A stretch of 64,000 nt of DNA from Bacteroidales bacterium (GCA_017439305.1 JAFSJK010000006.1:62001-126000); one strand, 5' to 3'. Shown: positions 41,828 through 50,566, numbered from the stretch's first letter. The notes: generated from the letters alone by a model not told the origin. Numbers and translations: made by a program.

Positions 41828-42855
41828 GTCGGATTACTTCCCTTGTCAGGCCCAATATCGCGGCCTTGGCCCCGTATTCGACCGCGCGGGACGAATATGA
41901 CGGTCCCCTCGGCATCTTCCTGGATGCCAATGAAAGTCCGTACCAGAACGGGTATAACCGGTATCCCGACCCGCATCAGTCCGTCCTGAAAGACCGCCTG
42001 TGCACACTGAAGGGCATCCGGAAGGAGAATCTCTTCCTCGGAAACGGCAGCGACGAAGCCATCGACCTGGTTTTCAGGATCTTCTGCGAGCCCGGGAAAG
42101 ACAACGCCGTCATCATCTCCCCCAGTTACGGGATGTACGGCGTGGCGGCGGCCATCAATGATGTAGAGGTCCGGCCGGTCCGGCTCGGGGATGACTTTTC
42201 GCTGGACAGCGAAAAGCTTCTCGGAACCTGCGATCCGCGGACCAAAGTCATCTTTCTCTGTTCGCCGAACAATCCCTCCGGCAATGCCTTTCCGAAAGGA
42301 CAGCTGCTGGACATCTGCGACCGGTTTCCAGGAATCGTCGTGGTGGACGAGGCCTATGTGGATTTCTCGGAAAAAGGAAGCCTGGCCGCCGAGGCATCAT
42401 CCCGGGAGGGTCTGATCGTTCTCCAAACCCTCTCCAAGGCCCGTGCGATGGCCGGTCTCCGCATCGGCATGGCCATCTCCTCCCCGGAGATCATCCGGCT
42501 GATGTCGATGGTCAAATATCCCTACAACCTGAGTCGGGCCGCCATGGAAAAAGCGATGGAATTCTTAGAAAAGAAAATTGATTTACAAGTAGATACGATT
42601 ATCAATGAAAGGGAAAGATTAGCATCTGTCCTTCTTCACTTTCCCTTTGTCCGGAAGGTTTTCCCCAGCGATGCGAACTTCCTGCTCACCCGGGTGGACG
42701 ATGCCGACTCCCTGTATGGATATCTCCTGGACAATGGGATCATCGTCCGCAACCGCAGCCGGGTCCCGGGATGCGAAGGATGCCTGCGGCTGACCGTCGG
42801 CCTGCCCGGAGAGAACGAAGCCTTGTTGAACGCATTGGAACACTATATGGTATGA
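41824..42855 (+). CDS. hisC: histidinol-phosphate aminotransferase
   Basis: A 343-residue fold type I PLP enzyme starting at the ATG at 41824 (overlap with hisD). DANESPY at about residues 34-40, FLGNGSDEAIDL (about 74), LCSPNNPSGN (about 144), VVDEAYVDF (about 176) and the PLP-lysine motif TLSKARAMAGLRIG (about 205) are present. It transaminates imidazole acetol phosphate. Confidence 0.95.
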   Translation: MSRITSLVRPNIAALAPYSTARDEYDGPLGIFLDANESPYQNGYNRYPDPHQSVLKDRLCTLKGIRKENLFLGNGSDEAIDLVFRIFCEPGKDNAVIISPSYGMYGVAAAINDVEVRPVRLGDDFSLDSEKLLGTCDPRTKVIFLCSPNNPSGNAFPKGQLLDICDRFPGIVVVDEAYVDFSEKGSLAAEASSREGLIVLQTLSKARAMAGLRIGMAISSPEIIRLMSMVKYPYNLSRAAMEKAMEFLEKKIDLQVDTIINERERLASVLLHFPFVRKVFPSDANFLLTRVDDADSLYGYLLDNGIIVRNRSRVPGCEGCLRLTVGLPGENEALLNALEHYMV

Positions 42856-43919
42856 CTCCCCTGAAAAAAGCCTTATTCATCGACCGTGACGGAACCATCC
42901 TGGTCGAACCTGCCGACGAACAGATCGACTCCCTGGACAAGTTCGCCTTCGTTCCCGGTGCCATCTCCGGGCTCAAGGCACTCACGGGCCTGGGTTTTGA
43001 ACTCGTCCTCGTGTCCAACCAGGACGGACTCGGCACCCCTTTCTTCCCGACCGAGACCTTCTGGCCCTGCCAGACCCTGATGCTGAACACGCTCAAAGGA
43101 GAAGGTGTCGTTTTCGACAATATCTTGATTGACAAAACCTTCCCACACGAGAACGCGCCTACCCGCAAGCCCGGGTCGGGGATGCTCGGGGCCTATATGG
43201 ACGGTTCCTACGACCTGGCATCCAGTTTCGTAATCGGCGACCGGGAATCCGATGTCCAGCTGGCGGCCAACCTGGGCGCCAAGGCGCTGCAAGTCGGGCC
43301 GATGACCTGGGCGGAAATCGCCGAGGCCGTCCGGAGCAGTTCCCGGCAGGTGACCATCGCGCGGAAAACCCGCGAGACGGACATCTCCCTGACGCTGGAC
43401 CTGGACGGCAAGGGCCCGTCCGGGATCTCGACCGGCCTGCATTTCTTCGACCACATGCTGGAGCAGATTCCGCACCACGGCGGAGTGAGTCTTTTCCTGA
43501 AATGCAAGGGCGACCTGGAAGTCGACGAGCACCACACGATGGAGGATGTAGGCATCGTCCTGGGCGAGGCCATCGGCCAGGCCCTTGGCGACAAACGGGG
43601 CATCGAGCGATATGGATTCGCGCTTCCGATGGACGAATGCAAGGCATTGGTACTGATTGATTTCGGAGGAAGGTCTGATTTCGTTTGGAAGGTAGATTTC
43701 ACCCGGGAATTCATCGGCGATACCCCGACGGAGATGTTCCCGCATTTCTTCAAGTCGCTGTGTTCGGCAGCCCGCTGCAATCTCCGCGTGGAAGCTGAAG
43801 GCGAGAATAACCACCACCTGGCAGAATCCGTCTTCAAGGCCTTCGCACGGGCCCTGCGCCAAGCCGTCCGGCGCAATGTGTTCGACGGTTCCCTCCCTTC
43901 ATCCAAAGGAACGCTATGA
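42852..43919 (+). CDS. hisB: bifunctional histidinol-phosphatase/imidazoleglycerol-phosphate dehydratase
   Basis: A 355-residue fusion starting at the ATG at 42852. The N-terminal HAD phosphatase (about 1-165) has FIDRDGTIL at residues 9-17 and a GDRES motif near 127. The C-terminal IGPD domain (about 168-355) has the metal-binding DEHHTMEDVGI near 225 and EGENNHHLAESVFKAFARAL near 318. The two domains catalyse the seventh and fifth steps of the pathway, as in Escherichia coli HisB. Confidence 0.96.
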   Translation: MTPLKKALFIDRDGTILVEPADEQIDSLDKFAFVPGAISGLKALTGLGFELVLVSNQDGLGTPFFPTETFWPCQTLMLNTLKGEGVVFDNILIDKTFPHENAPTRKPGSGMLGAYMDGSYDLASSFVIGDRESDVQLAANLGAKALQVGPMTWAEIAEAVRSSSRQVTIARKTRETDISLTLDLDGKGPSGISTGLHFFDHMLEQIPHHGGVSLFLKCKGDLEVDEHHTMEDVGIVLGEAIGQALGDKRGIERYGFALPMDECKALVLIDFGGRSDFVWKVDFTREFIGDTPTEMFPHFFKSLCSAARCNLRVEAEGENNHHLAESVFKAFARALRQAVRRNVFDGSLPSSKGTL

Positions 43920-44506
43920 TCGCCATCATCGACTATGACATGGGCAATCTCCGGTCGTTGGAGAACGCCCTGGACCGGCTGGGGGCGACCTACTGCGTGA
44001 CAGCCGATCCGGACACCATCCGCAAGGCGGACAAAGTCATCCTGCCGGGCGTCGGACACGCCGGGCTCGCGATGGACAATCTCGTGGAGCGCGAGCTTCC
44101 GGCCATCATCCGCTCCCTGCGCCAGCCCGTGCTGGGCATCTGCGTGGGCATGCAGGTGCTGTGCCGGGACAGCGAAGAAGCCCACGGAAAGCCCTGCCTG
44201 GGCGTTTTCGACGCCCACGTGCGCCGATTCTCCCCCGCCCCGGGCTGCAAGGTTCCGCACATGGGCTGGAACGACCTCGGGAACCTGGAAGGCAAACTGT
44301 TCAAGGATATGAAATCGGGCGCATACGTGTATTTTGTCCATTCCTACTATGCTGGCCTGTGCCCCGACACGGTTGCTACCTGCAAATATTCGGATGTGAT
44401 GTTCAGCGCCGCGCTGCGCTACGAGAACTTTTACGGAACGCAGTTCCATCCGGAGAAAAGCGGTTCCGTCGGTGAAAAGATCCTCCAAAACTTCCTGGCC
44501 CTATGA
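43916..44506 (+). CDS. hisH: imidazole glycerol phosphate synthase, glutaminase subunit
   Basis: A 196-residue class I glutamine amidotransferase. The nucleophile cysteine is in LGICVGMQVL (about residue 80) and the His/Glu pair in TQFHPEKSGSVG (about 178). It supplies ammonia to HisF. It overlaps both hisB and hisA by 4 bases. Confidence 0.96.
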   Translation: MIAIIDYDMGNLRSLENALDRLGATYCVTADPDTIRKADKVILPGVGHAGLAMDNLVERELPAIIRSLRQPVLGICVGMQVLCRDSEEAHGKPCLGVFDAHVRRFSPAPGCKVPHMGWNDLGNLEGKLFKDMKSGAYVYFVHSYYAGLCPDTVATCKYSDVMFSAALRYENFYGTQFHPEKSGSVGEKILQNFLAL

Positions 44507-45228
44507 TCGAGATCATCCCCGCCATCGACATCATCGGCGGAAAATGCACGCGGCTCTCCCAAGGAGACTACGCGACGCAGAAAGATTACGGCGGCGACCC
44601 GGCCGAATGGGCCCGGGCCTATGCAGACTGCGGCGTCCGTCGGCTTCACCTCGTGGACCTGGAAGGCGCCAAGGCCTCCAAGCCCAAGAACCTCCGCACC
44701 CTGGAGGAAATCGCCTCCCTGGGCCTTCTGACGCTCGAATGGGGTGGCGGCATCAAGGACGACGAGGCGCTCGCTTCCGTGTGGAACGCAGGTGCCGACG
44801 AAGCCATCATCGGCAGCATCGCGGCGAAGGAGCCGGCGCGGATGACGGCCTGGCTGGAGCGCTGGGGCGCACGGGTCATCCTCGGCGCCGACGTCCGCAA
44901 CGGCAAGGTTGCCGTGAGCGGCTGGCTCGAGGACAGCGGCATCGGACTGGACGAACTCATTGAAGAATTCCTGCCTGCCCGGCTGCAACGCGCCATCGTC
45001 ACGGACATCTCCCGCGACGGGATGCTGCAGGGGCCGTCCTTCGACCTTTACAAGGGGTTGCAGGAACGGTTTCCGGACCTGAAGACGATTGTCAGCGGCG
45101 GCGTGTCGTCCCTGAACGATGTGCGCCGCGCGGATGAAATGGGCCTGCCCGGCATCATCGTGGGCAAGGCCATCTATGAGAACCGTATCACGCTCAAAGA
45201 CTTAGCAAAATGCTTGCAAAACGGATAA
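44503..45228 (+). CDS. hisA: phosphoribosylformimino-5-aminoimidazole carboxamide ribotide isomerase
   Basis: A 241-residue (beta/alpha)8 barrel. IIPAIDIIGGKCTRLSQGDY at the start carries the catalytic Asp, and DISRDGMLQGPSFDLY (about 168) is the second half-barrel motif. It overlaps hisF by 19 bases. Confidence 0.96.
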   Translation: MIEIIPAIDIIGGKCTRLSQGDYATQKDYGGDPAEWARAYADCGVRRLHLVDLEGAKASKPKNLRTLEEIASLGLLTLEWGGGIKDDEALASVWNAGADEAIIGSIAAKEPARMTAWLERWGARVILGADVRNGKVAVSGWLEDSGIGLDELIEEFLPARLQRAIVTDISRDGMLQGPSFDLYKGLQERFPDLKTIVSGGVSSLNDVRRADEMGLPGIIVGKAIYENRITLKDLAKCLQNG

Positions 45229-45968
45229 TACCCTGTCTGGATGTCAAAGACGGCCGCGTGGTGAAAGGCATCAACTTCGTGGGCCTGCAGGACGTGGGCG
45301 ACGCCGTGGAACTTGGCCGCCGCTATGCCCTCGAGGGGGCGGACGAGTTGGTGTACCTGGATATCAGTGCCACCCTGGAAGGCCGCAAGACCTTCGCGGA
45401 ACTGGTTTCCCGGGTGGCGGAAGCCGTCAATATCCCCTTCACCGTGGGCGGCGGCATCCGGAGCCTGGACGACGCGTCTCGCCTGCTGGACGCCGGGGCC
45501 GACAAGATTACCCTGAACAGCGCCGCCATCGCCCGGCCGGAACTCATCGGCGAAATCGCTGCCAAGTACGGACGCCAGTTCGTCGTGGTGGCGATCGACG
45601 CGAAATCGTGCCCGGACGGCCTCTGGCACGCGACTACGCACGGTGGCAGCCGACCGTCCGACAAGGAACTGTTCTCCTGGGCCAAGGAGGCCGAGGACCG
45701 CGGCGCCGGAGAAATCCTCTTCACATCGATGGACCACGACGGTACCCGGAACGGCTATCCCTGTCCGGTCTATGCCGAGTTGTCCGATTCCCTGGGCATT
45801 CCCGTCATTGCCTCGGGCGGCGCCGGCAGCGTGGCGGACATCGCAGCCGTGCTCACTGAGGGGAAGGCCGATGCGGCCCTCGCCGCCAGCATTTTCCACT
45901 ACGGGCAGTACAAGGTGGCGGAAGTCAAGCGGGAACTGGCAGAAGCAGGTATTCCAGTAAGATTATAA
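45210..45968 (+). CDS. hisF: imidazole glycerol phosphate synthase, cyclase subunit
   Basis: A 252-residue (beta/alpha)8 barrel with IIPCLDVKDGRVVKG (about residues 6-20) and ILFTSMDHDGTRNGY (about 170-184) carrying the catalytic aspartates. It joins the ammonia from HisH to the intermediate to give IGP and AICAR. Confidence 0.97.
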   Translation: MLAKRIIPCLDVKDGRVVKGINFVGLQDVGDAVELGRRYALEGADELVYLDISATLEGRKTFAELVSRVAEAVNIPFTVGGGIRSLDDASRLLDAGADKITLNSAAIARPELIGEIAAKYGRQFVVVAIDAKSCPDGLWHATTHGGSRPSDKELFSWAKEAEDRGAGEILFTSMDHDGTRNGYPCPVYAELSDSLGIPVIASGGAGSVADIAAVLTEGKADAALAASIFHYGQYKVAEVKRELAEAGIPVRL

Positions 45969-45981
45969 CTCATTGACAAAT

Positions 45982-46581
45982 ATGACATTCGATAGTTTTA
46001 ACTTAAGCAAGACTGCAGACGGCCTCCTTCCCGTCATCATCCAGGATGCCACCACCCTGAAGGTCCTGATGCTCGGCTATATGGACCGTGCGGCCTTCGA
46101 GAAGACGGTCGAAGAAGGGCGCGTCACCTTCTTCTCACGGACCAAACAGCGGCTGTGGACCAAGGGCGAGACCAGCGGCAACTTTCTGACTGTCCGGAAA
46201 ATGTTCGCAGACTGCGACAACGACACACTCCTTATCCAGGCCGATCCGGCCGGCCCCACCTGTCACCGTGGCACAACCGCCTGCTTCGACACTCCGGAGG
46301 ACGAAGGCTTCATCCGCTCCCTCTCGAAGCTCATCCAGGGCCGCCACGCCCAGATGCCGGACGGATCCTATACGACCAAGCTGTTTATCAAGGGCCCCAA
46401 AGCCATTGCCAAGAAAGTGGGCGAAGAGGCCACTGAAATGGTCATCGAAGCCGTCGACGGCAACCGGGACCGCTTCATCTACGAGACCTCCGACCTCGCC
46501 TACCACCTGCTCGTGCTGATGGAGTCCATGGGCTGCACCGTGGAGGACATCGAACGGGAGCTGGCCCTGCGGCACCGGTAG
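45982..46581 (+). CDS. hisIE: bifunctional phosphoribosyl-AMP cyclohydrolase/phosphoribosyl-ATP pyrophosphatase
   Basis: A 199-residue fusion starting at the ATG at 45982. The PRA-CH domain (about 1-105) has LWTKGETSGNF (about 55-65), DCDNDTLL and the zinc-binding PTCHRG (about 93). The PRA-PH domain (about 110-199) has KKVGEEATEMVIEA (about 152-165). It catalyses the second and third steps of the pathway and closes the operon, giving the order G-D-C-B-H-A-F-IE with only hisN-type functions fused. Confidence 0.96.
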   Translation: MTFDSFNLSKTADGLLPVIIQDATTLKVLMLGYMDRAAFEKTVEEGRVTFFSRTKQRLWTKGETSGNFLTVRKMFADCDNDTLLIQADPAGPTCHRGTTACFDTPEDEGFIRSLSKLIQGRHAQMPDGSYTTKLFIKGPKAIAKKVGEEATEMVIEAVDGNRDRFIYETSDLAYHLLVLMESMGCTVEDIERELALRHR

Positions 46582-46584
46582 TCC

Positions 46585-46615
46585 TTGCAGGATTCAGGGG
46601 AATTCCATACCTTTG
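46585..46615 (+). promoter_or_regulatory. promoter of the threonine aldolase gene
   Basis: TTG at 46585-46587, 20 bases, TACCTTTG at 46608-46615, 20 bases before the ATG at 46636. It makes the gene independent of the his operon. Confidence 0.78.
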
Positions 46616-46635
46616 ATTCTCAATTCCAAAAGACC

Positions 46636-47658
46636 ATGATTCTTTTCAGATGCGATTACGCGGAAGGGGCCCATCCGGAGATTCTCAAGCGGCTCACCGA
46701 AACCAACTTCGAACAGCTGGACGGCTACGGCAATGATCCTTATTCCCAAAGCGCAAAGCGGAAGATCCTCGAAGCCTGCCACTGCCCGGAAGGCGAGGTC
46801 CATCTCCTTGTGGGCGGCACCCAGACCAATTCCACCCTCATCGCCGCCCTGCTCGCGGACTATGAGGGCGCCGTCGCGGTGCAGACCGGCCATATCGCCG
46901 TCCACGAGGCAGGCGCCGTCGAGTACACCGGACACAAAGTATTGACACTTCCCCAGCATCACGGAAAGATGGACGCAGGCGAACTGGAAGCCTTCCTCGC
47001 CGCAGCCGGTGCCGATCCGAACAAGGACCATATGGTGTGGCCGGGTCTCGTGTACCTTTCCCTGTCCACGGAGTACGGAACCATTTATTCCCGTGCGGAA
47101 CTCACTGAAATACAGGAAATTGCTCACAAGTACGGCCTGCCACTGTTCATCGACGGAGCCCGACTCGGTTACGCCCTTGCCAGTCCCGCCTGCGACTTTA
47201 CCCTGGCTGACATGAAGGACCTCTGCGATGTCTTTTACATCGGCGGAACCAAGGTCGGTGCCCTGTGCGGCGAAGCGGTTGTCTTCACGAAGAAAGCCCC
47301 AAAGCACTTTTTCACCACCGTCAAGCAGCACGGTGCCCTCCTGGCGAAGGGCCGCCTCCTGGGCGTCCAGTTCGACACCCTCTTTACGGACAACCTCTAC
47401 GGCCGCATCGCCGCGAACGCCATTGACCGGGCGCAGGAAATGGTCGCCGTGCTAAAGGAAAAAGGCATTCCCTTCTTCCTCGAAACGCCGACCAACCAAC
47501 AGTTTGTGATCCTGGAAAACGACTACATGAAAGCCCTCTCCACCAAAGTCGGCTTCGATATCTGGGAGCCGTACGACGCATCCCACACCGTTGTCCGCTT
47601 CGCCACCAGCTGGGCCACTACCCCGGAACAGATCAAGCGTCTTGAAGATTTGCTTTAA
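46636..47658 (+). CDS. low-specificity L-threonine aldolase family PLP enzyme
   Basis: A 340-residue beta-eliminating-lyase-family protein starting at the ATG at 46636, chosen because an upstream in-frame extension would cover the promoter. DGYGNDPYSQ-like start (about 30), LVGGTQTNS (about 71), LFIDGARLGYAL (about 174) and the PLP-lysine motif IGGTKVGALCGE (about 205) fit threonine aldolases. It would cleave L-threonine (or allo-threonine) to glycine and acetaldehyde, a second threonine-to-glycine route beside tdh/kbl. Confidence 0.88.
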   Translation: MILFRCDYAEGAHPEILKRLTETNFEQLDGYGNDPYSQSAKRKILEACHCPEGEVHLLVGGTQTNSTLIAALLADYEGAVAVQTGHIAVHEAGAVEYTGHKVLTLPQHHGKMDAGELEAFLAAAGADPNKDHMVWPGLVYLSLSTEYGTIYSRAELTEIQEIAHKYGLPLFIDGARLGYALASPACDFTLADMKDLCDVFYIGGTKVGALCGEAVVFTKKAPKHFFTTVKQHGALLAKGRLLGVQFDTLFTDNLYGRIAANAIDRAQEMVAVLKEKGIPFFLETPTNQQFVILENDYMKALSTKVGFDIWEPYDASHTVVRFATSWATTPEQIKRLEDLL

Positions 47659-47663
47659 AAAAA

Positions 47664-47694
47664 TTTGCAAACTCGGAAATAATCCCTATCTTTG
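47664..47694 (+). promoter_or_regulatory. promoter of tRNA-Phe
   Basis: TTTG at 47664-47667, 19 bases, TATCTTTG at 47687-47694, 14 bases before the mature tRNA 5' end, preceded by an A run. Confidence 0.85.
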
Positions 47695-47708
47695 CAATCC
47701 CAAACGAT

Positions 47709-47781
47709 GGTGCTGTAGCTCAGATGGTAGAGCAATGGACTGAAAATCCATGTGTCGGCAGTTCGATTCTTCCCAGCACCA
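47709..47781 (+). tRNA. tRNA-Phe (GAA)
   Basis: A full cloverleaf of 73 nt: acceptor GGTGCTG/CAGCACC, D stem GCTC/GAGC, anticodon stem ATGGA/TCCAT around CTGAAAA (anticodon GAA), T loop TTCGATT. The CCA end is not encoded. The T stem GGCAG/CTTCC has one C-T mismatch at its middle pair, which is unusual but does not break the fold. Confidence 0.96.
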
Positions 47782-47784
47782 CGT

Positions 47785-47812
47785 AAGCCCGCTGATTTTC
47801 AGCGGGCTTTTT
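47785..47812 (+). terminator. terminator of tRNA-Phe
   Basis: AAGCCCGCTGA and TCAGCGGGCTT form a perfect 11-base stem around a 3-base loop, followed by a T run (47808-47812). Its tail supplies a TTTG (47810-47813) that is 18 bases before the next gene's TATCTTTG box. Confidence 0.92.
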
Positions 47813-47839
47813 GTTTGTCGGCGGAAATCTGTATCTTTG
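47810..47839 (+). promoter_or_regulatory. promoter of the deoxyribosyltransferase-like operon
   Basis: TTTG (47810-47813, in the terminator tail), 18 bases, TATCTTTG (47832-47839), and the ATG at 47855 15 bases further. Confidence 0.65.
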
Positions 47840-47854
47840 GACCCTACAAACAGA

Positions 47855-48292
47855 ATGACACCTCTCATGATTTACGTTGCATCCAGTTGGAGGAATCCCT
47901 ATTATCCCGAAGTAGTCCAGCGCCTCCGCGCCGAAGGCTTTCCCGTCTACGACTTCCGCAACCCGCCACACGGCGGTGCCGGTTTCCATTGGACCGACGT
48001 GGATGAAAAAGCGCCGGAATGGACATTCGAGCAGTATGCCGATGGATTGCACCATCCGCTAGCCGAACGCCAGTTCGCCGCCGATCTGGAAGCCCTCGAG
48101 GCCGCCGACACTTGCGTCCTGGTCCTTCCTTGCGGTCGCAGTGCCCACACCGAAGCCGGATGGATGGCCGGGGCCGGAAAGAAAGTCATCGCCTACATTC
48201 CGGAGATGGTGGAACCGGAGCTGATGTACAAGCTGTTCGACCGGGTCGTCGGCAATCTGGATGATTTGGTTGAGAGCATCAATGATAGATAG
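47855..48292 (+). CDS. nucleoside 2-deoxyribosyltransferase-like protein
   Basis: A 145-residue protein beginning MTPLMIYVASSWRN. The YVASSWRN start, the SAHTEAGWMAGAGKKVIAYI block (about 97-116) with the catalytic-type glutamate, and the overall size fit the nucleoside 2-deoxyribosyltransferase/RCL fold. The family exchanges bases on deoxynucleosides or hydrolyses dNMP N-glycosidic bonds. An alternative ATG four codons downstream is possible. It is first in an operon with a nucleosidase-like and an AlkD-like gene. Confidence 0.75.
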   Translation: MTPLMIYVASSWRNPYYPEVVQRLRAEGFPVYDFRNPPHGGAGFHWTDVDEKAPEWTFEQYADGLHHPLAERQFAADLEALEAADTCVLVLPCGRSAHTEAGWMAGAGKKVIAYIPEMVEPELMYKLFDRVVGNLDDLVESINDR

Positions 48293-48308
48293 TATCCGTT
48301 AGATCAAT

Positions 48309-48878
48309 ATGATAGATAAAAGTATCCTGGATGAACTCCGGGGCCGCGACGTGATCCTGTTCGTCGCCGACGAAGGTGAAATAGCGCAGGAAAAGGTTCC
48401 GTTCCCCGTCGTGTACACGGGGATGGGCAAGATGCGCATGTTCAGCGCCCTTGTCAAGTGGTATGAGGCCAGGACCGGGAAAGGAAAGCCCGTCATCCTG
48501 AATGTCGGCAGCGCCGGATCGGCCCGGTATCCCATCGGGGAGATGCTGAACTGCAGCCACATCGTCAATGGCGGCAGCGAACTGGTCTATGACCGGATCG
48601 ACCTGCCCGGAGACGGTTGCACCGTCTTCTCCGGCGATTACTTCATGAGTACGCAGACCTTCAGTCCGGAGCAGGTCAAGGATCTTGCCGGAAAGTTTGA
48701 CCTGTTTGATATGGAGGCCTATGCCGCCGCCCAGTTCTGCAAACTGCACGGACTCCCCTTTTACTGTTTCAAGGCAGTGTCGGACAACCTGGACGGCTCG
48801 TTGAAGGACTGGCAGACGATTCTCGGAGAAATCCGGGAGGATTTCACAGTCCTCCTGAATGAACTCAAGGCCGATTGA
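48309..48878 (+). CDS. nucleoside phosphorylase/nucleosidase-like protein (MTA/SAH nucleosidase superfamily)
   Basis: A 189-residue protein of the PNP/UDP superfamily, shorter than Pfs (about 230). VVYTGMGKMRM (about 34-44), NVGSAGSA (about 65-72) and the ribose-binding DMEAYAAAQF (about 138-147) are conserved, and the catalytic Asp is in AVSDNLDGS (about 160). It would split an N-glycosidic bond in a free nucleoside. The substrate is unknown. It lies 16 bases after the deoxyribosyltransferase-like gene. Confidence 0.78.
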   Translation: MIDKSILDELRGRDVILFVADEGEIAQEKVPFPVVYTGMGKMRMFSALVKWYEARTGKGKPVILNVGSAGSARYPIGEMLNCSHIVNGGSELVYDRIDLPGDGCTVFSGDYFMSTQTFSPEQVKDLAGKFDLFDMEAYAAAQFCKLHGLPFYCFKAVSDNLDGSLKDWQTILGEIREDFTVLLNELKAD

Positions 48879-48891
48879 ACGACGAAGGCAT

Positions 48892-49602
48892 ATGAATTCG
48901 CTGCTTGACAAGATGCTTTCCCAGGCCGATCCGTCCCAGGTGCCGGGCCTTTCCCGCTTTTTCAAGACAGGGCCGGGACAGTATGGTGAAGGAGACAAGT
49001 TCCTGGGAATCAAAGTTCCCGTAACACGGGAAGTGGTAAAACAATGCTGGAAACAGACCTCTTGGGAGGATTTGGAGGAATGCATCGCCAGCGAGTATCA
49101 CGAAGTCAGGCTCGCTGCCCTGCTGGCGCTGGTGGAAATCTTCGCCCATGCTAAAAAGGACCCGGCCTTGCGGCAGGACTGCATCGACTTCTACCTTGCC
49201 CACACGGACCGGATCAACAACTGGGACCTGGTGGACCTGTCCTGCTATCCCCTGCTGGGCGTCTGGCTGCTGGACAAGGACCGGAGCCTGCTTTACAGGC
49301 TGGCGCGCAGCGGAAAGACCATCTGGGAGCAGCGCATCGGCATCGTCAGCACGATGACTTTCATCCGGAACGGAGAACTGGAGGACACTTTTGCCATCGC
49401 CGACATCCTTCTCCATCATCCCCACGACCTCATCCACAAGGCGGTAGGCTGGCTGCTGCGGGAAGCCGGGAAACGGGACAAGGAAGCCCTGGTCTCCTTC
49501 CTCGAGACCCGCTATTCCGTGATGCCGCGGACGATGCTCCGCTATGCCATTGAAAAGTTCCCGGAAACGGAACGCCAGGGATATCTTAAAGCCGCACCTT
49601 GA
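48892..49602 (+). CDS. AlkD-like DNA alkylation repair protein
   Basis: A 236-residue all-helical HEAT-like protein. YGEGDKFLGIKVPVTREV (about residues 31-48) and the NNWDLVDLSC motif (about 105-114), with the tryptophan and aspartate that AlkD uses for excision, support a DNA glycosylase for alkylated purines. The start is the ATG at 48892. Its 3' end overlaps the convergent exonuclease-family gene by 17 bases. Confidence 0.85.
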   Translation: MNSLLDKMLSQADPSQVPGLSRFFKTGPGQYGEGDKFLGIKVPVTREVVKQCWKQTSWEDLEECIASEYHEVRLAALLALVEIFAHAKKDPALRQDCIDFYLAHTDRINNWDLVDLSCYPLLGVWLLDKDRSLLYRLARSGKTIWEQRIGIVSTMTFIRNGELEDTFAIADILLHHPHDLIHKAVGWLLREAGKRDKEALVSFLETRYSVMPRTMLRYAIEKFPETERQGYLKAAP

Positions 49603-50500
49603 TGAAAACCGGAAAGTGGTCGGAAGGGAGTTTCGCGATGTACCGTTCAAAGGACACTTCGGCGGGAAAATCCCCCACCCGGTAATGCTCGTCCAGTTCC
49701 AGGGACTTGCGGTAGGTATCTGTCCGGACGGCGTAGTTGTCCACTTTCACGGTCGGTGACACGAAGATATGGTCTATCCGGCTGGAAGTGAAACTGTTGG
49801 GATCGAAGCCGTTGAAGGTGCCGTTGGGAACATACCGGTCAGCTGCGGTCTCGTAGGAATCCGTGAGCACCTCCGACTTTGTAAAGGTGCCGTATATCTC
49901 ATTGGTCTGGTCCACGTTGAAATCGCCGGTCACGAACACGTACTCGGAAGGCTTGCACATCGATTCGATGCGGCTGACGATGAGTTTCGCGCTCTCGGCG
50001 CGGGCGACCACCCCGACATGGTCCATATGGAGGTTGAAGAACCAGATCCGCTTGCCGGAATCCTTGTCCTTCAGATATACCCAGGTACAGATGCGGATGC
50101 AGGCGGCGTCCCATCCCAGCCCCGGTTTATCCGGGGTTTCCGACAGCCAGAACCAGCCCTTGTCCAGCAGGCCGAACCGGTCCTTGCGCCAGAACACCGG
50201 TTCGAATTCGCCGGCTTCGGCACCATCGTCACGGCCCACCCCGACATAGTCGTATTCCTGCAGTTCGCCTGCCATGTCATGCAGCTGGTCTACAAGGACT
50301 TCCTGACTTCCAAAGATGTCCGGCCGCTCATAGCGCAGCATCGCGCACACGTACGGAAAACGGTCTTCCCAGCCGTTGCCGCGGCCGGCGTCTCCTTCGT
50401 TTTCATAGCGGATATTGTAGCTTCCCACCTTCAGGGCGGTTTCCCGGGAACAGGCCGTAACGGCCAGCGCAAATGCCAGCGCGAACAAAAACTTCTTCAT
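49586..50500 (-). CDS. endonuclease/exonuclease/phosphatase family lipoprotein
   Basis: A 304-residue exported protein with lipobox cysteine at residue 17 (AVTAC). The EEP fold motifs are in order: KVGSYNIRYEN (about 25-35), QEVLVDQL (about 68), FNLHMDHVG (about 155), VTGDFNVDQ (about 187) and a SDHFPV motif near the C-terminus. The family includes DNases, sphingomyelinases and inositol-phosphate phosphatases; a secreted lipoprotein points to an extracellular phosphodiester or phosphate ester. A TATTTTTG box at 50532-50525 precedes the ATG by 24 bases. Confidence 0.85.
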   Translation of the reverse strand: MKKFLFALAFALAVTACSRETALKVGSYNIRYENEGDAGRGNGWEDRFPYVCAMLRYERPDIFGSQEVLVDQLHDMAGELQEYDYVGVGRDDGAEAGEFEPVFWRKDRFGLLDKGWFWLSETPDKPGLGWDAACIRICTWVYLKDKDSGKRIWFFNLHMDHVGVVARAESAKLIVSRIESMCKPSEYVFVTGDFNVDQTNEIYGTFTKSEVLTDSYETAADRYVPNGTFNGFDPNSFTSSRIDHIFVSPTVKVDNYAVRTDTYRKSLELDEHYRVGDFPAEVSFERYIAKLPSDHFPVFIKVRL

Positions 50501-50566
50501 TTTCAGGGACCGGTTTGATTACCGACAAAAATACGATTTTTCTTCGGCCCATCCCATAAAAATTCG

